This document shows positions 8,651-16,701 of a DNA stretch of 46,704 bases, in pieces. The stretch is taken from positions 1-46,704 of the forward strand of contig CAJUOE010000107.1 in the NCBI GenBank assembly GCA_910587895.1. Direction: 5' to 3'. The notes below the pieces were generated by a model that searched no databases, was not told the origin of the DNA, and saw only the letters and a program-made list of their open reading frames with translations. The stretch is from an uncultured Lachnospiraceae bacterium. Lineage in GTDB: Bacteria > Bacillota > Clostridia > Lachnospirales > Lachnospiraceae. The position numbers and the translations under genes are program-made. Each line of letters begins with the position of its first letter. The first letter of the stretch is position 1.

Positions 8651-9733
8651 TTACCCCTGGCTCTCTCCCCAGTATTTCCTCACATTCTTCTCAAACGTTT
8701 CCATCGAATAAATATCCTCGTATACCTTCCTGCCATTTGCCGCTACCACGCCCAGCCGTTCTATATTGTCCGCGACCAGCATAATCCTTGCGCCAAGATC
8801 CCCCACGTCGCAGTTGCGGAATACGAAACCATTGACGCAATCCTGCATATACCTTGCTATGCCTGCTGCATCGGAAGAAATACAGAGTTTCGACAGCATC
8901 ATCCCTTCCACGATGCAGGCATTGGTGGCGTCATTCCTGGAGGGCGCCACAATACAGTCTGCCTGTTTCATCAAAGCAAGCATCTCAGTATGCCCTAAGA
9001 GATCCAAAACCTTAACGTTTTCCTGCTCCCTCTCCATATCCTTAATCGCGTTATAATAATCCTGCGCATATTCCGATTTCGTCCCGGTAAAGATAAATTC
9101 CGTCCTCTCCTGATATTCTTCCGGAAGGTTCAGAATCGCCAGCGCCAGAATATCCTGTCCCTTGATATGCTGAAATATTACGCTCGGCAAAAGAAACGTC
9201 ACCTTATCCTCAGATACGATACCATTCGCCGTATCGGGAACTTTTCCTGCCAGATCCGGAATGCCAAAATTGAGGACGGTATTCTCTTTTCCATATGTCT
9301 GCAAGAGATGTTCATGTACCACATTGCCCGCAGCAAACACATGCACATTGTCCGATAAATGATCCCAAAATGCCTGCGGAACCGCCTCGCTGTACTGGCT
9401 GAAAAACAATGGTGGTTCGTGGAGCCACCATTTGACTTCGATGTCCTTTCCATTTAACTTATAAATCATCCCAAACATTTGGAGGGTATTGACAAAAACC
9501 TCATCATAATTCTTAAGTATCCATGAGATCAGCGAATCATCCAAAATATTTTCTTCGATGCGCACCTTAATCCCCAACGCGCAAAAACGCTCATACAGAT
9601 CTCCCTTCTCCCTGGAGAGCAGGTCGATGTGATATCCCATCTTCTGCAAAACCTCTATCAAATCTATCACGACATTTATGCCGCCGGACGGAATCAGGCA
9701 TGGCAAGGCTACCAGTATCTTTTTACCATTCAT
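8651..9733 (-). CDS. Glycosyltransferase family 4 type (GT-B fold)
   Basis: A 360-residue GT-B glycosyltransferase. The N-terminus has a glycine-rich loop (LIPSGGINVVIDLI) after a hydrophobic strand, and the C-terminal half holds DLLGHTEMLALMKQADCIVAPSRNDATNACIVEGM, whose E-x-x-M region matches the nucleotide-sugar site of GT4 enzymes. The start ATG at 9733 lies just after the stop of the upstream gene with GGTGG upstream; an earlier in-frame ATG at 9763 has no ribosome binding site. It is the middle gene of a five-gene glycosylation operon. Confidence 0.82.
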   Translation of the reverse strand: MNGKKILVALPCLIPSGGINVVIDLIEVLQKMGYHIDLLSREKGDLYERFCALGIKVRIEENILDDSLISWILKNYDEVFVNTLQMFGMIYKLNGKDIEVKWWLHEPPLFFSQYSEAVPQAFWDHLSDNVHVFAAGNVVHEHLLQTYGKENTVLNFGIPDLAGKVPDTANGIVSEDKVTFLLPSVIFQHIKGQDILALAILNLPEEYQERTEFIFTGTKSEYAQDYYNAIKDMEREQENVKVLDLLGHTEMLALMKQADCIVAPSRNDATNACIVEGMMLSKLCISSDAAGIARYMQDCVNGFVFRNCDVGDLGARIMLVADNIERLGVVAANGRKVYEDIYSMETFEKNVRKYWGESQG

Positions 9734-9734
9734 C

Positions 9735-10418
9735 CTATATCTTCCACCTTTCGAGAAATTCATTCAGAAACCCCGTAGGATTCTGGATTCTTCCAATATA
9801 ATCCTGCGCCCTCTGATACTGCCCTGCCTTCATACAGATATCCGCCAGCTCACAGAGCACAAACTCTTCATCCGGGCATAGTTCATTGACATAGCTTAAC
9901 ATGGCAAACGATGCCGCCAGCTGATTGTTTTCCTTTAAAAACATTGCCAGCTTGAGGGCGGTATTCGCCTTATCGAATGAGGAAGTATGCACCAGGTATT
10001 TCAAAAAGGGAACCGATACCCGATTCTTGTCCAGAAATTCCCCCAGCTCCTCTTTTTCGCCCATAAATTCCAGCCGCCACATGAGAAATTTTGCGGTAAG
10101 CCAGCGTTCCCTCATTTGCTGTAAACTGCACACACCCTCTAAAATGCTGTGCTCTGCCCCTTCCTGCACCTCCATCGAATACACGCTCAACACAATGCAA
10201 AATAAGGCCACGTCATTCTCAATCTTCGAAAGAATCTGCATCTCTTCCGTCTCAAAATAATCCTGCAATTGCCCATATGCTTCTCTTTCCAGAAAAGCGT
10301 CTATCTTCTCCCTGTAATCTGCGTACTTTTCACGCAGTTTTTGTTTTTCTGCTTCTTTTTGTTTTTCCTGTTCTATGAACTCCGTAAACTGCCCACTATC
10401 CCATTCGCCCGTCTTCAT
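9735..10418 (-). CDS. Unrecognised helical protein, TPR-like C-terminus
   Basis: A 227-residue soluble protein, all-helical in appearance. Residues 12-60 are charged and could be coiled coil (EQEKQKEAEKQKLREKY). The C-terminal 90 residues look like one or two TPR-like helical pairs (LAASFAMLSYVNELCPDEEFVLCELADICMKAGQYQRAQDYI). The start at 10418 has AGGAGG five bases upstream and avoids overlap with the gene before it. No catalytic motif is seen. Its place between glycosyltransferases suggests a scaffold or accessory role, similar to TPR domains found attached to glycosyltransferases; this is inference only. Confidence 0.6.
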   Translation of the reverse strand: MKTGEWDSGQFTEFIEQEKQKEAEKQKLREKYADYREKIDAFLEREAYGQLQDYFETEEMQILSKIENDVALFCIVLSVYSMEVQEGAEHSILEGVCSLQQMRERWLTAKFLMWRLEFMGEKEELGEFLDKNRVSVPFLKYLVHTSSFDKANTALKLAMFLKENNQLAASFAMLSYVNELCPDEEFVLCELADICMKAGQYQRAQDYIGRIQNPTGFLNEFLERWKI

Positions 10419-10437
10419 GTGGTCCTCCTGCCGATTA

Positions 10438-11295
10438 TTATCGTCCATCCTGCACCTCATCTGGAATCCCCAAAACCTGGCACAGCGCCGCAGCCACTTC
10501 CTCCTGGCATCCCAGATAATTGGCCTCTCCCAGGAATTCCTGAATGACTGATTCCAGTACGCCGTATTTCACCATCTCATGTTTGTACATCCCGATCAGC
10601 ATACATCTGGCGCTGAAATTCGCGCTCAGGTTGCGGTTCACGCTCTCCTCCTGCGCATAGACATTCACCAGTATCTCATCTATAAACTCCGCCTCGCATA
10701 CCCTGCTCAGGCGCAGGAACCATTCGTAATCTTCCAGGCTTTGAAAATCTTCCCGAAACAGCCCTGCCTTGTCAATGCATTCCCGACGTACAACAAGAGA
10801 GGGCATTCCAATCAGGTTTTCTTCCAACATGGTCGGGTAAATAAACCCCCGTTTCTTCTCCCCGGCAATCTCCCTGCGCGGGAAATAATCTGTCTCTCCC
10901 GCCAGACCGTGATATTTGCAGTATCCATAGACCATCCCTGCCTGTTCCCTGGTTGCCAGTAAACGCATCTGCTTTTCCAGCTTCCCCTCGCACCATACGT
11001 CATCACTGTCATGAAAGGCAATATATGAATATTTTGCGTTGTCAATTCCCACGTTTCTGGCATGGGCAGCTCCGCAATTTTTGTCCAGTTTTATATAGCG
11101 AATCCGTTCGTCTTCATAAGCGCCGACTGCTTCTGGCGTATGATCTGTGGAACCGTCGTCTACCACAATCAGCTCAAACGCCCGCCAGCTCTGTCCCAGA
11201 ATACTTTCTATCGCACGTCCCAGCAGATTCGCACGGTTATAGGTCGGCAGCACAATGCTTACCTTGCGGCCGCCATAATCCATTTTATCATCCAT
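10438..11295 (-). CDS. Glycosyltransferase family 2
   Basis: A GT-A fold GT2 enzyme, about 285 residues. VSIVLPTYNRANLLGRAI near the N-terminus and VVDDGSTDHT are the nucleotide-sugar binding strands, HDSDD is the metal-binding DxD, and EDYEWFLRL is the usual acceptor-side motif. Four in-frame ATGs exist (11316, 11307, 11295, 11283); 11295 is chosen because GGGAG lies five bases before it, while AAAGGAG sits only two bases from 11316. It is the first gene of the - strand glycosyltransferase operon, facing the CgeB-like genes across a shared promoter region. Confidence 0.85.
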   Translation of the reverse strand: MDDKMDYGGRKVSIVLPTYNRANLLGRAIESILGQSWRAFELIVVDDGSTDHTPEAVGAYEDERIRYIKLDKNCGAAHARNVGIDNAKYSYIAFHDSDDVWCEGKLEKQMRLLATREQAGMVYGYCKYHGLAGETDYFPRREIAGEKKRGFIYPTMLEENLIGMPSLVVRRECIDKAGLFREDFQSLEDYEWFLRLSRVCEAEFIDEILVNVYAQEESVNRNLSANFSARCMLIGMYKHEMVKYGVLESVIQEFLGEANYLGCQEEVAAALCQVLGIPDEVQDGR

Positions 11296-11349
11296 TGCCT
11301 CTCCCATACGAAACATGTCTCCTTTTTTCCTGCATTTTTATCCAAACTA

Positions 11350-11366
11350 TGCTATAATGGATTATA
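11350..11366. promoter_or_regulatory. Divergent promoter pair with palindromic -10 boxes
   Basis: TATAAT at 11353-11358 on the + strand, preceded by TG (extended -10, TGCTATAAT), would drive the CgeB-like genes. TATAAT on the - strand lies at 11361-11366 and would drive the glycosyltransferase operon. The two boxes form the palindrome TATAATGGATTATA. No good -35 box is seen for either. Polymerase could bind only one direction at a time. Confidence 0.6.
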
Positions 11367-11388
11367 CACTATTTCCCGGAGGTACGCT

Positions 11389-12558
11389 ATGCATTTTTTA
11401 TTTATCCGTGTAAAAAATTCGAGTTTTGACATCCCCTGGGCACTGCTGGAAATGGGGGAACAGGTGGAAATTTACGAAGAGGCGCAATTTGATCCGCTGG
11501 CTCCTGTGCCGGAGGAATTTGAGAAGCTGAACCAATTTTTGTCCACCCACAGTTACGACTGCCTGATTTCCTATCTCTTTGTGCCCGAAATTTCAGATTT
11601 ATGCCAGACCCGAAATCTTATATATATCGGATGGGTTTACGATTCGCCATTGATTTCACTGTTTCACCCGGCAGCAAAGAATCCCTGCAATTATATTTTT
11701 CTCTTTGACCGCGCAGAGTATGAACATATGCAGTCTCTGGAAATTCCTCACTTATACTACCTGCCTATGGGCGTAAACCTTTCCCGCACAGGGGCGTTAA
11801 ATATTACGCCCGAAGATGAGAAGAATTTTACCTGCGACATCTCTTTTATTGGCAGCCTTTATGAAGATAATTCTTATAACAGCTTTATCTACGGGCTTTC
11901 TGAAGATGTTGCAACAGAACTGAAATTATATCTCGTAAGAAATTTATGCAACTGGCATTCAGTAAAACCATGGCCGCGTGTATCGCCTAATACAATGGCA
12001 TTCCTGTCTGAAACATTTGGCGCAGACATCTGGAACCGCAACGATATGGATCTGGATCTGTATCTGGGACTCCTCTTTCTTTCCCGCAAACTTGCTGAGA
12101 TGGACAGGATTACGGTACTGAATACCCTTGCCGAACATTATACCGTAGACCTGTACACCAAGAGCGACTACTCCTATATCCACAATGTACGGACGCATCC
12201 GGGCGTTGACTACTATACGGATATGAACAAGATTTTCTATCTGAGCAGGATCAACCTTAACATTACGCTGCCCTCCATTGAAACCGGGCTCCCGCAGCGT
12301 GTTCTGGACATCATGGGCTCCGGGGGATTCGCATTGACCAACTACCAGCAGGAAATTGACGACTATTTTGTAATTGGCAAAGAGATTGAAGTATTTCATG
12401 ACGTAGACGAGCTGATGGAAAAAATCGCCTGGTACCTCTCCCATGAAGAAGAACGGCTTAAAATCGCCATGAACGGCTACCTGAAAGTGCGGGAAAAATT
12501 TTCTTATACGCATCAGTTACAACAAATAATACGAACCGTAGAAAATGACCGGATTTAA
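11389..12558 (+). CDS. CgeB-like glycosyltransferase (DUF3880 type), copy 1
   Basis: A 389-residue protein whose N-terminal half resembles DUF3880 and whose C-terminal half resembles the CgeB-type 'glycosyl transferases group 1' domain. Landmarks are YDSPLISLFHP near residue 87, ISFIGSLYEDN near 150, and INLNITLPSIETGLPQRVLDIMGSGGF near 290, followed by a C-terminal helical tail. It is a paralogue of the next two genes. The start at 11389 has GGAGG six bases upstream. Its position beside flagellin suggests it adds sugars to flagellin. Confidence 0.8.
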   Translation: MHFLFIRVKNSSFDIPWALLEMGEQVEIYEEAQFDPLAPVPEEFEKLNQFLSTHSYDCLISYLFVPEISDLCQTRNLIYIGWVYDSPLISLFHPAAKNPCNYIFLFDRAEYEHMQSLEIPHLYYLPMGVNLSRTGALNITPEDEKNFTCDISFIGSLYEDNSYNSFIYGLSEDVATELKLYLVRNLCNWHSVKPWPRVSPNTMAFLSETFGADIWNRNDMDLDLYLGLLFLSRKLAEMDRITVLNTLAEHYTVDLYTKSDYSYIHNVRTHPGVDYYTDMNKIFYLSRINLNITLPSIETGLPQRVLDIMGSGGFALTNYQQEIDDYFVIGKEIEVFHDVDELMEKIAWYLSHEEERLKIAMNGYLKVREKFSYTHQLQQIIRTVENDRI

Positions 12559-12627
12559 AACTGTTTACTGCTCCTGTACGAGATAAGGACGAATGAACAA
12601 TCTATCACCTGGCAGAGGAGGATTTTT

Positions 12628-13806
12628 ATGAAACTGTTATTTTACCGTTATGGAAGCATCTGTGAACCAGACGTCATTGACGGTTTTCAGGAACTGGGAC
12701 ATACGATAACGGAGATTACCACGGAAATCACGAATAAGACGCTGACGCCCCAGGAATGCATACAGATTGTCAGCAAAGTTTTGCTGGAGCATCCTGTGGA
12801 TTTTGTTTTCAGCATTAACTTCTTTCCATTTTTAAGTGAGGTATGCCAGATTTTCAAACTGCCCTACCTTTGCTGGACCGTGGATTCCCCGGTAATGGAA
12901 TTGTTCGCGACTTCCATCACGCATCCCTGCAACCGGATTTTTGTCTTTGACCGCGCGCAATATGACGAGATTTCCCCTCTGAATCTGGAACATGTCTTCC
13001 ATCTCCCGCTTGCAGTCAATGTGAAACAGAAACAAAACCAGATTCAATCGGTATCTGATGCCGTGCATAAGAAGTTTACCTCTGAGGTTTCCTTCGTGGG
13101 TTCCCTGTATACAGAGAAATGTCCTTACGACAAGCTGCATAACCCGCCCGCATATCTGCTCGGTTACCTGAATGGACTGATGGAGGCGCAGCTTCGCATT
13201 TACGGCGGATTTATCATAGAGGACCTTTTAACAGACGAGATGGTGGAAACATTTAAAGAACATCTCCCGGGATTTTTTACCTACCCGTATGACTCTTACC
13301 TGACTGATAAAAAGACCGCCGCCCAGCTCTACATCGGCAATAAAATCTCTGCCATGGAACGCCTGCGCGTGATGGCGCTGCTTTCCGAGCGGTTTTCCGT
13401 AGACCTCTATACCGCCAGCGACACCTCATCCCTTCCCCGCATCCACAACCGGGGACTTGCAAAGACGCTGGAAGAAATGCCTGTCATCTTTTACAACAGC
13501 AGGATTAACTTAAACATTACCTCCAAATCCATTCGCAGCGGCCTTCCCCTTCGGATTTTTGATATCATGGGCTGCGGGGGATTTGTACTGACGAATTTCC
13601 AGCCGGAACTGCCGGAATTCTTTACCCCCGGAGAAGACCTTGTCTTCTATGAAAATCTGGAAGACCTGGCCTGTAAGACAGACTACTTTCTCCATCATGA
13701 GAAAGAACGACGTGAAATTGCAGAAAACGGCCTTGCAACCGTTAAAAAATTCCACACTTACCCCATCCGCCTTCAGCAGATGCTAAAGCTTGCATTTGGG
13801 GCATAA
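12628..13806 (+). CDS. CgeB-like glycosyltransferase (DUF3880 type), copy 2
   Basis: A 392-residue paralogue of its neighbours. VDSPVMELFATSITHPCNRIF corresponds to the DSP segment of copy 1, VSFVGSLYTEK follows, and INLNITSKSIRSGLPLRIFDIMGCGGF is the shared C-terminal signature. AGGAGG lies six bases before the ATG. The 69-base gap from copy 1 shows no terminator, so the three copies are probably one transcript. Sequence differences between copies in the N-terminal half suggest different acceptors or donors. Confidence 0.8.
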   Translation: MKLLFYRYGSICEPDVIDGFQELGHTITEITTEITNKTLTPQECIQIVSKVLLEHPVDFVFSINFFPFLSEVCQIFKLPYLCWTVDSPVMELFATSITHPCNRIFVFDRAQYDEISPLNLEHVFHLPLAVNVKQKQNQIQSVSDAVHKKFTSEVSFVGSLYTEKCPYDKLHNPPAYLLGYLNGLMEAQLRIYGGFIIEDLLTDEMVETFKEHLPGFFTYPYDSYLTDKKTAAQLYIGNKISAMERLRVMALLSERFSVDLYTASDTSSLPRIHNRGLAKTLEEMPVIFYNSRINLNITSKSIRSGLPLRIFDIMGCGGFVLTNFQPELPEFFTPGEDLVFYENLEDLACKTDYFLHHEKERREIAENGLATVKKFHTYPIRLQQMLKLAFGA

Positions 13807-13851
13807 GGTTTGATACCTTTGACAACACTTGACAATCAGGAGGATTATTCC

Positions 13852-15027
13852 ATGAACGCTTTATTTATAGACTGGGCATGTTTTGGCAAGGCAGACGCCG
13901 TATTTACGCTGGAACAGATGGGCTATAAGCTTACCATGTTTTCCCACAAAGACTTTCAGCAACGCATCAGCCCGGAATTTGACAAATCGTTTGACGAGAC
14001 AGTAAAAGGCAGGAAATTTGCATTCTGCTTTTCCTTTAACTTCTATCCGGTAGTGGCGGAAGGCTGCAAACGGCATGACATTCCCTATCTCTCCCTCGTA
14101 TATGACAGCCCCTATGTCTGCTTATATTCCTATACCATGATTTATCCCACGAACCATGTATTCCTCTTTGACAAACAGGAATATCTGAAATTACAGAATA
14201 TGGGCATTCGTACCGTATATTACACGCCGTTGCCCGTCAATGCCACAATTATCGACTTTTTATCCGGCAAAAAGTTTGACCGTGAGAAATGTACCTGCAA
14301 CGTCTCTTTTGTCGGCGCCCTGTACAATGAGGCGCATAACTTCTATGACCGGCTTGCCAAAGTCAATGATTATACCAGAGGCTATCTGGACGCCATTATT
14401 GAGGCCCAGTTAAAAATTTACGGCTATAACTTCCTGGAGGAAGTTCTTACTGAGGAGATATTGCAGGAGATGCTTCGTGTCTCCCCCTATGCCAACGACA
14501 GATACGGCGTAGAGACCCCGCAATACATCTATGCCAACTATTATCTGGGACGTAAAATCACTTCCCTGGAACGGATTCGCCTATTGACTGCTATCGGAGA
14601 GCGTTTCCCGAACCAGCTGAAACTCTTCACCCTGAACAAAGAAACCAAAATTCCCCATGTCCGCAATATGGGGGCAACAGATTATTATGCAGAAATGCCT
14701 TACGTCTTTGCCAACAGTAAGATTAACCTCAACATTACCTTAAAGAGCATTCAGTCCGGCATCCCTCTGCGCGCCATGGATATTATGGGCGCCAGCGGAT
14801 TTCTCCTGACAAACTTTCAGGCAGATTTTTTGGATTACTTTATTCCAGATGAGGATTTCGTCTATTACAATGACACAGAAGACTTGCTGAACAAGATCGA
14901 ATACTATCTCTCCCACGACAAAGAACGGCAGGAGATTGCAACGAACGGCCATCGGAAAGTAAAAGAAAACCACAGCTTTGAGAAATGTTTTCGCGAAATG
15001 CTGCAAACCGCAGGTCTTAGCTGTTAA
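13852..15027 (+). CDS. CgeB-like glycosyltransferase (DUF3880 type), copy 3
   Basis: A 391-residue third paralogue with YDSPYVCLYSYTMIYPTNHVF, VSFVGALYNEAHNFYDRL and INLNITLKSIQSGIPLRAMDIMGASGF. The ATG at 13852 has AGGAGG eight bases upstream and is preferred over a TTG at 13810. Copies 2 and 3 share more of the middle region (YTRGYLDAIIEAQLKIYG in copy 3, YLLGYLNGLMEAQLRIYG in copy 2) than either does with copy 1. It ends about 100 bases from the convergent flagellin gene. Confidence 0.8.
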   Translation: MNALFIDWACFGKADAVFTLEQMGYKLTMFSHKDFQQRISPEFDKSFDETVKGRKFAFCFSFNFYPVVAEGCKRHDIPYLSLVYDSPYVCLYSYTMIYPTNHVFLFDKQEYLKLQNMGIRTVYYTPLPVNATIIDFLSGKKFDREKCTCNVSFVGALYNEAHNFYDRLAKVNDYTRGYLDAIIEAQLKIYGYNFLEEVLTEEILQEMLRVSPYANDRYGVETPQYIYANYYLGRKITSLERIRLLTAIGERFPNQLKLFTLNKETKIPHVRNMGATDYYAEMPYVFANSKINLNITLKSIQSGIPLRAMDIMGASGFLLTNFQADFLDYFIPDEDFVYYNDTEDLLNKIEYYLSHDKERQEIATNGHRKVKENHSFEKCFREMLQTAGLSC

Positions 15028-15080
15028 GCATATTTTCATTGCTTATCTGGAACAAAGAGTGAAAAGAATTTTACAGGACA

Positions 15081-15110
15081 AAAAATGAGACCGGAAAACC
15101 GGTCTCATTT
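15081..15110. terminator. Terminator shared by flagellin and CgeB-like operons
   Basis: AAATGAGACCGG (15083-15094) and CCGGTCTCATTT (15099-15110) form a perfect 12-bp stem around AAAA. On the - strand the stem is followed by a run of Ts, so it is a strong terminator for flagellin mRNA; on the + strand it is flanked by only three Ts. Confidence 0.88.
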
Positions 15111-15130
15111 CATGATAGTCACTAATTAGA

Positions 15131-15943
15131 TTAGCCGAGTAAGGACAATACACCCTGGTTAGACTGATTAGCCTGTGCAAGCATAGACTGCCCTGCCTGT
15201 GCAAGAATGTTGTTCTTGCTGTACTCAACCATCTCTTCTGCCATATCAACGTCACGGATACGGGACTCAGCAGCAGATGTGTTCTCGGAAATGTTATCCA
15301 AGTTAGCAATTGTGTGCTCCAATCTGTTCTGAAGAGCTCCAAGGTAAGATCTCTGCTCAGATACAGTATTGATAGCGCTCTGAATCTTATCCATAGCGGA
15401 TCCAGCGGATGAATAATCAGATACGGACAGTCCTGTTACGCCAAGGCTTCCAGCGTCCATATTGCTGATGCTGATGCTGATCTTCTGTGTAGATAAGGAA
15501 CCAACCTGAAGGTTCTTGCCTGTGAAGGATCCGTCTAACAGGTTCATGGTATTGAACTGAGTTGTAGACTGAATTCTTGTGATCTCAGACTGTAACTGGT
15601 CGATCTCTTTCATGATAGCATCTCTGTCAAGAGTGGTGTTGGTATCGTTCGCTGCCTGAGTAGCCAGCTCGTTCATTCTCTGTAAGATAGAATGAGCTTC
15701 ATTCAAAGCACCCTCAGCAACCTGGATTAAGGAAACACCGTCCTGAGCGTTAGAAGAAGCTTTGTTCAGACCACGGATCTGGCTTCTCATCTTCTCAGAA
15801 ATTGATAATCCAGCAGCGTCATCGCCTGCACGGTTAACTCTGTAACCAGAAGATAATTTCTCAGTTGATTTTGCCTGTGCGCTTGTTGTGATACCTAACT
15901 GTCTGTTTGCGTTCATCGCTGTAAGATTGTGTTGTACTACCAT
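15131..15943 (-). CDS. hag: Flagellin
   Basis: A 270-residue flagellin, the filament subunit. The N-terminal D0/D1 begins VVQHNLTAMNANRQLGI and includes KLSSGYRVNRAGDDAAGL; the C-terminal D1/D0 has SRIRDVDMAEEMV and ends in LAQANQSNQGVLSLLG. The hypervariable middle is nearly absent, so only the conserved domains remain. The LQRMNELATQ segment near residue 90 corresponds to the TLR5-contact helix of other flagellins. The ATG at 15943 has AGGAGG about eight bases upstream. It is the last gene of the late flagellar cluster and has its own sigma-28-type promoter and a leader with a CsrA-like site. Adjacent glycosyltransferases make it a likely glycosylation target. Confidence 0.97.
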   Translation of the reverse strand: MVVQHNLTAMNANRQLGITTSAQAKSTEKLSSGYRVNRAGDDAAGLSISEKMRSQIRGLNKASSNAQDGVSLIQVAEGALNEAHSILQRMNELATQAANDTNTTLDRDAIMKEIDQLQSEITRIQSTTQFNTMNLLDGSFTGKNLQVGSLSTQKISISISNMDAGSLGVTGLSVSDYSSAGSAMDKIQSAINTVSEQRSYLGALQNRLEHTIANLDNISENTSAAESRIRDVDMAEEMVEYSKNNILAQAGQSMLAQANQSNQGVLSLLG

Positions 15944-15950
15944 AATATAT

Positions 15951-15984
15951 TCCTCCTTGAATGTACTGCTGCTTCCATGCAGCA
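15951..15984 (-). promoter_or_regulatory. Flagellin mRNA leader with GGA hairpin, candidate CsrA site
   Basis: In the - strand RNA, TGCTGC and GCAGCA (15967-15984) form a 6-bp stem with loop ATGGAA, so a GGA is exposed. The Shine-Dalgarno AGGAGG (15951-15957) holds a second GGA about 20 bases downstream. This pair is what CsrA binds to block flagellin translation in B. subtilis. csrA and fliW are in the same cluster. Confidence 0.65.
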
Positions 15985-16080
15985 TTTGATAATTGGATTG
16001 TAGCTTTCTCTCCCGGCCGTACGCTCCGTTCAAGTCAACCACTGAAGTTTTAAGTAATTTATTTTCTTTACTTGTAACAT

Positions 16081-16107
16081 ATATCGGAGTGTTTCTTTGA
16101 TACTTAA
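16081..16107 (-). promoter_or_regulatory. Sigma-28-type promoter of flagellin
   Basis: On the - strand, TTAAG is followed 14-15 bases later by TCCGATAT, close to the sigma-28 consensus TAAA-N15-GCCGATAT. Transcription would start near 16074, giving a leader of about 130 bases. Confidence 0.75.
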
Positions 16108-16114
16108 CACCTGA

Positions 16115-16138
16115 TTTTAATTTTTTTTATTTTTTTTT
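16115..16138 (-). promoter_or_regulatory. A-tract, candidate UP element of the flagellin promoter
   Basis: An almost pure A-run on the - strand lies directly upstream of the -35 box of the flagellin promoter. Such tracts bind the RNA polymerase alpha subunit and strengthen promoters, which fits a gene expressed in bulk. Confidence 0.5.
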
Positions 16139-16156
16139 GAAATATTTTTAACACTA

Positions 16157-16636
16157 TCAGTTCTTTTCATCCAAAAACTGGGATTCCACAACGTTCAGAT
16201 TCGCCATACTCCTGTAATATCTGCTTGCCGCCTGATTGCTGGTGCGTGCTTTGCGAATGCCCTTTTTCACGTTGGCAAACCGTTTCTCTGCGAGCGCCCG
16301 GTTCCTCTGCTCCTGTGCCTGAATGGTCGTGCTCTTTTCGGTAATCTCCGTAATCAGCCCCTGCATCGTACGGATTTCTTCTTTATAAGAGTCTTTATTG
16401 CCCTGCAACGTTATTTTCACCCTGTCATAAATCTGCTGGAATCCCTCGTCCAGTTCATTTAACTGGTCAATGAACCCACTTTTCTCCTGCATGTTTTCTT
16501 CCAGCCTGTCAGGGTCTGAGCCTTCATCCTCAAATAAATATTTCTGCTCTTTATTTTTGGCAATAATCTTATCGAGCAGTTCCCTCTTTTTCTCCAGGCT
16601 TTGAATCAGTATCGCAATATATTCTTTGTCCTGCAT
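16157..16636 (-). CDS. Flagellar export chaperone-like protein (FliT/FlgN type)
   Basis: A 159-residue, highly charged, helical protein without signal peptide or membrane segment. The order fliD-fliS-this gene matches fliD-fliS-fliT in other bacteria, and small helical proteins in that place bind FliD before export. The sequence itself is too diverged to be sure. The ATG at 16636 has AGGAGG upstream; earlier in-frame codons lie inside the hairpin described at 16649-16687. The last 40 residues are basic (RFANVKKGIRKARTSNQAASRYYRS). Confidence 0.55.
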   Translation of the reverse strand: MQDKEYIAILIQSLEKKRELLDKIIAKNKEQKYLFEDEGSDPDRLEENMQEKSGFIDQLNELDEGFQQIYDRVKITLQGNKDSYKEEIRTMQGLITEITEKSTTIQAQEQRNRALAEKRFANVKKGIRKARTSNQAASRYYRSMANLNVVESQFLDEKN

Positions 16637-16648
16637 AATTTCCTCCTC

Positions 16649-16687
16649 TAAAAAAGGACTACTGCAATGCAGTATTGCAATAGTCCT
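16649..16687 (-). terminator. Terminator-like hairpin between fliS and the chaperone gene
   Basis: Two 14-base arms with one mismatch (16655-16687) form a hairpin followed, on the - strand, by six Ts (16649-16654). The T-run directly touches the ribosome binding site of the next gene. It may lower expression of the downstream gene relative to fliS. Confidence 0.65.
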
Positions 16688-16701
16688 CAAAATGAACCCG
16701 T

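Noticed and set aside
11062..11388. Upstream extension of the first CgeB-like gene
   Set aside because: The extension overlaps the start of the divergent GT2 gene and the promoter; the ATG at 11389 has a good ribosome binding site.
16113..16140. T-run as terminator of the chaperone gene
   Set aside because: On the coding strand it is an A-run and has no preceding stem; it fits an UP element better.
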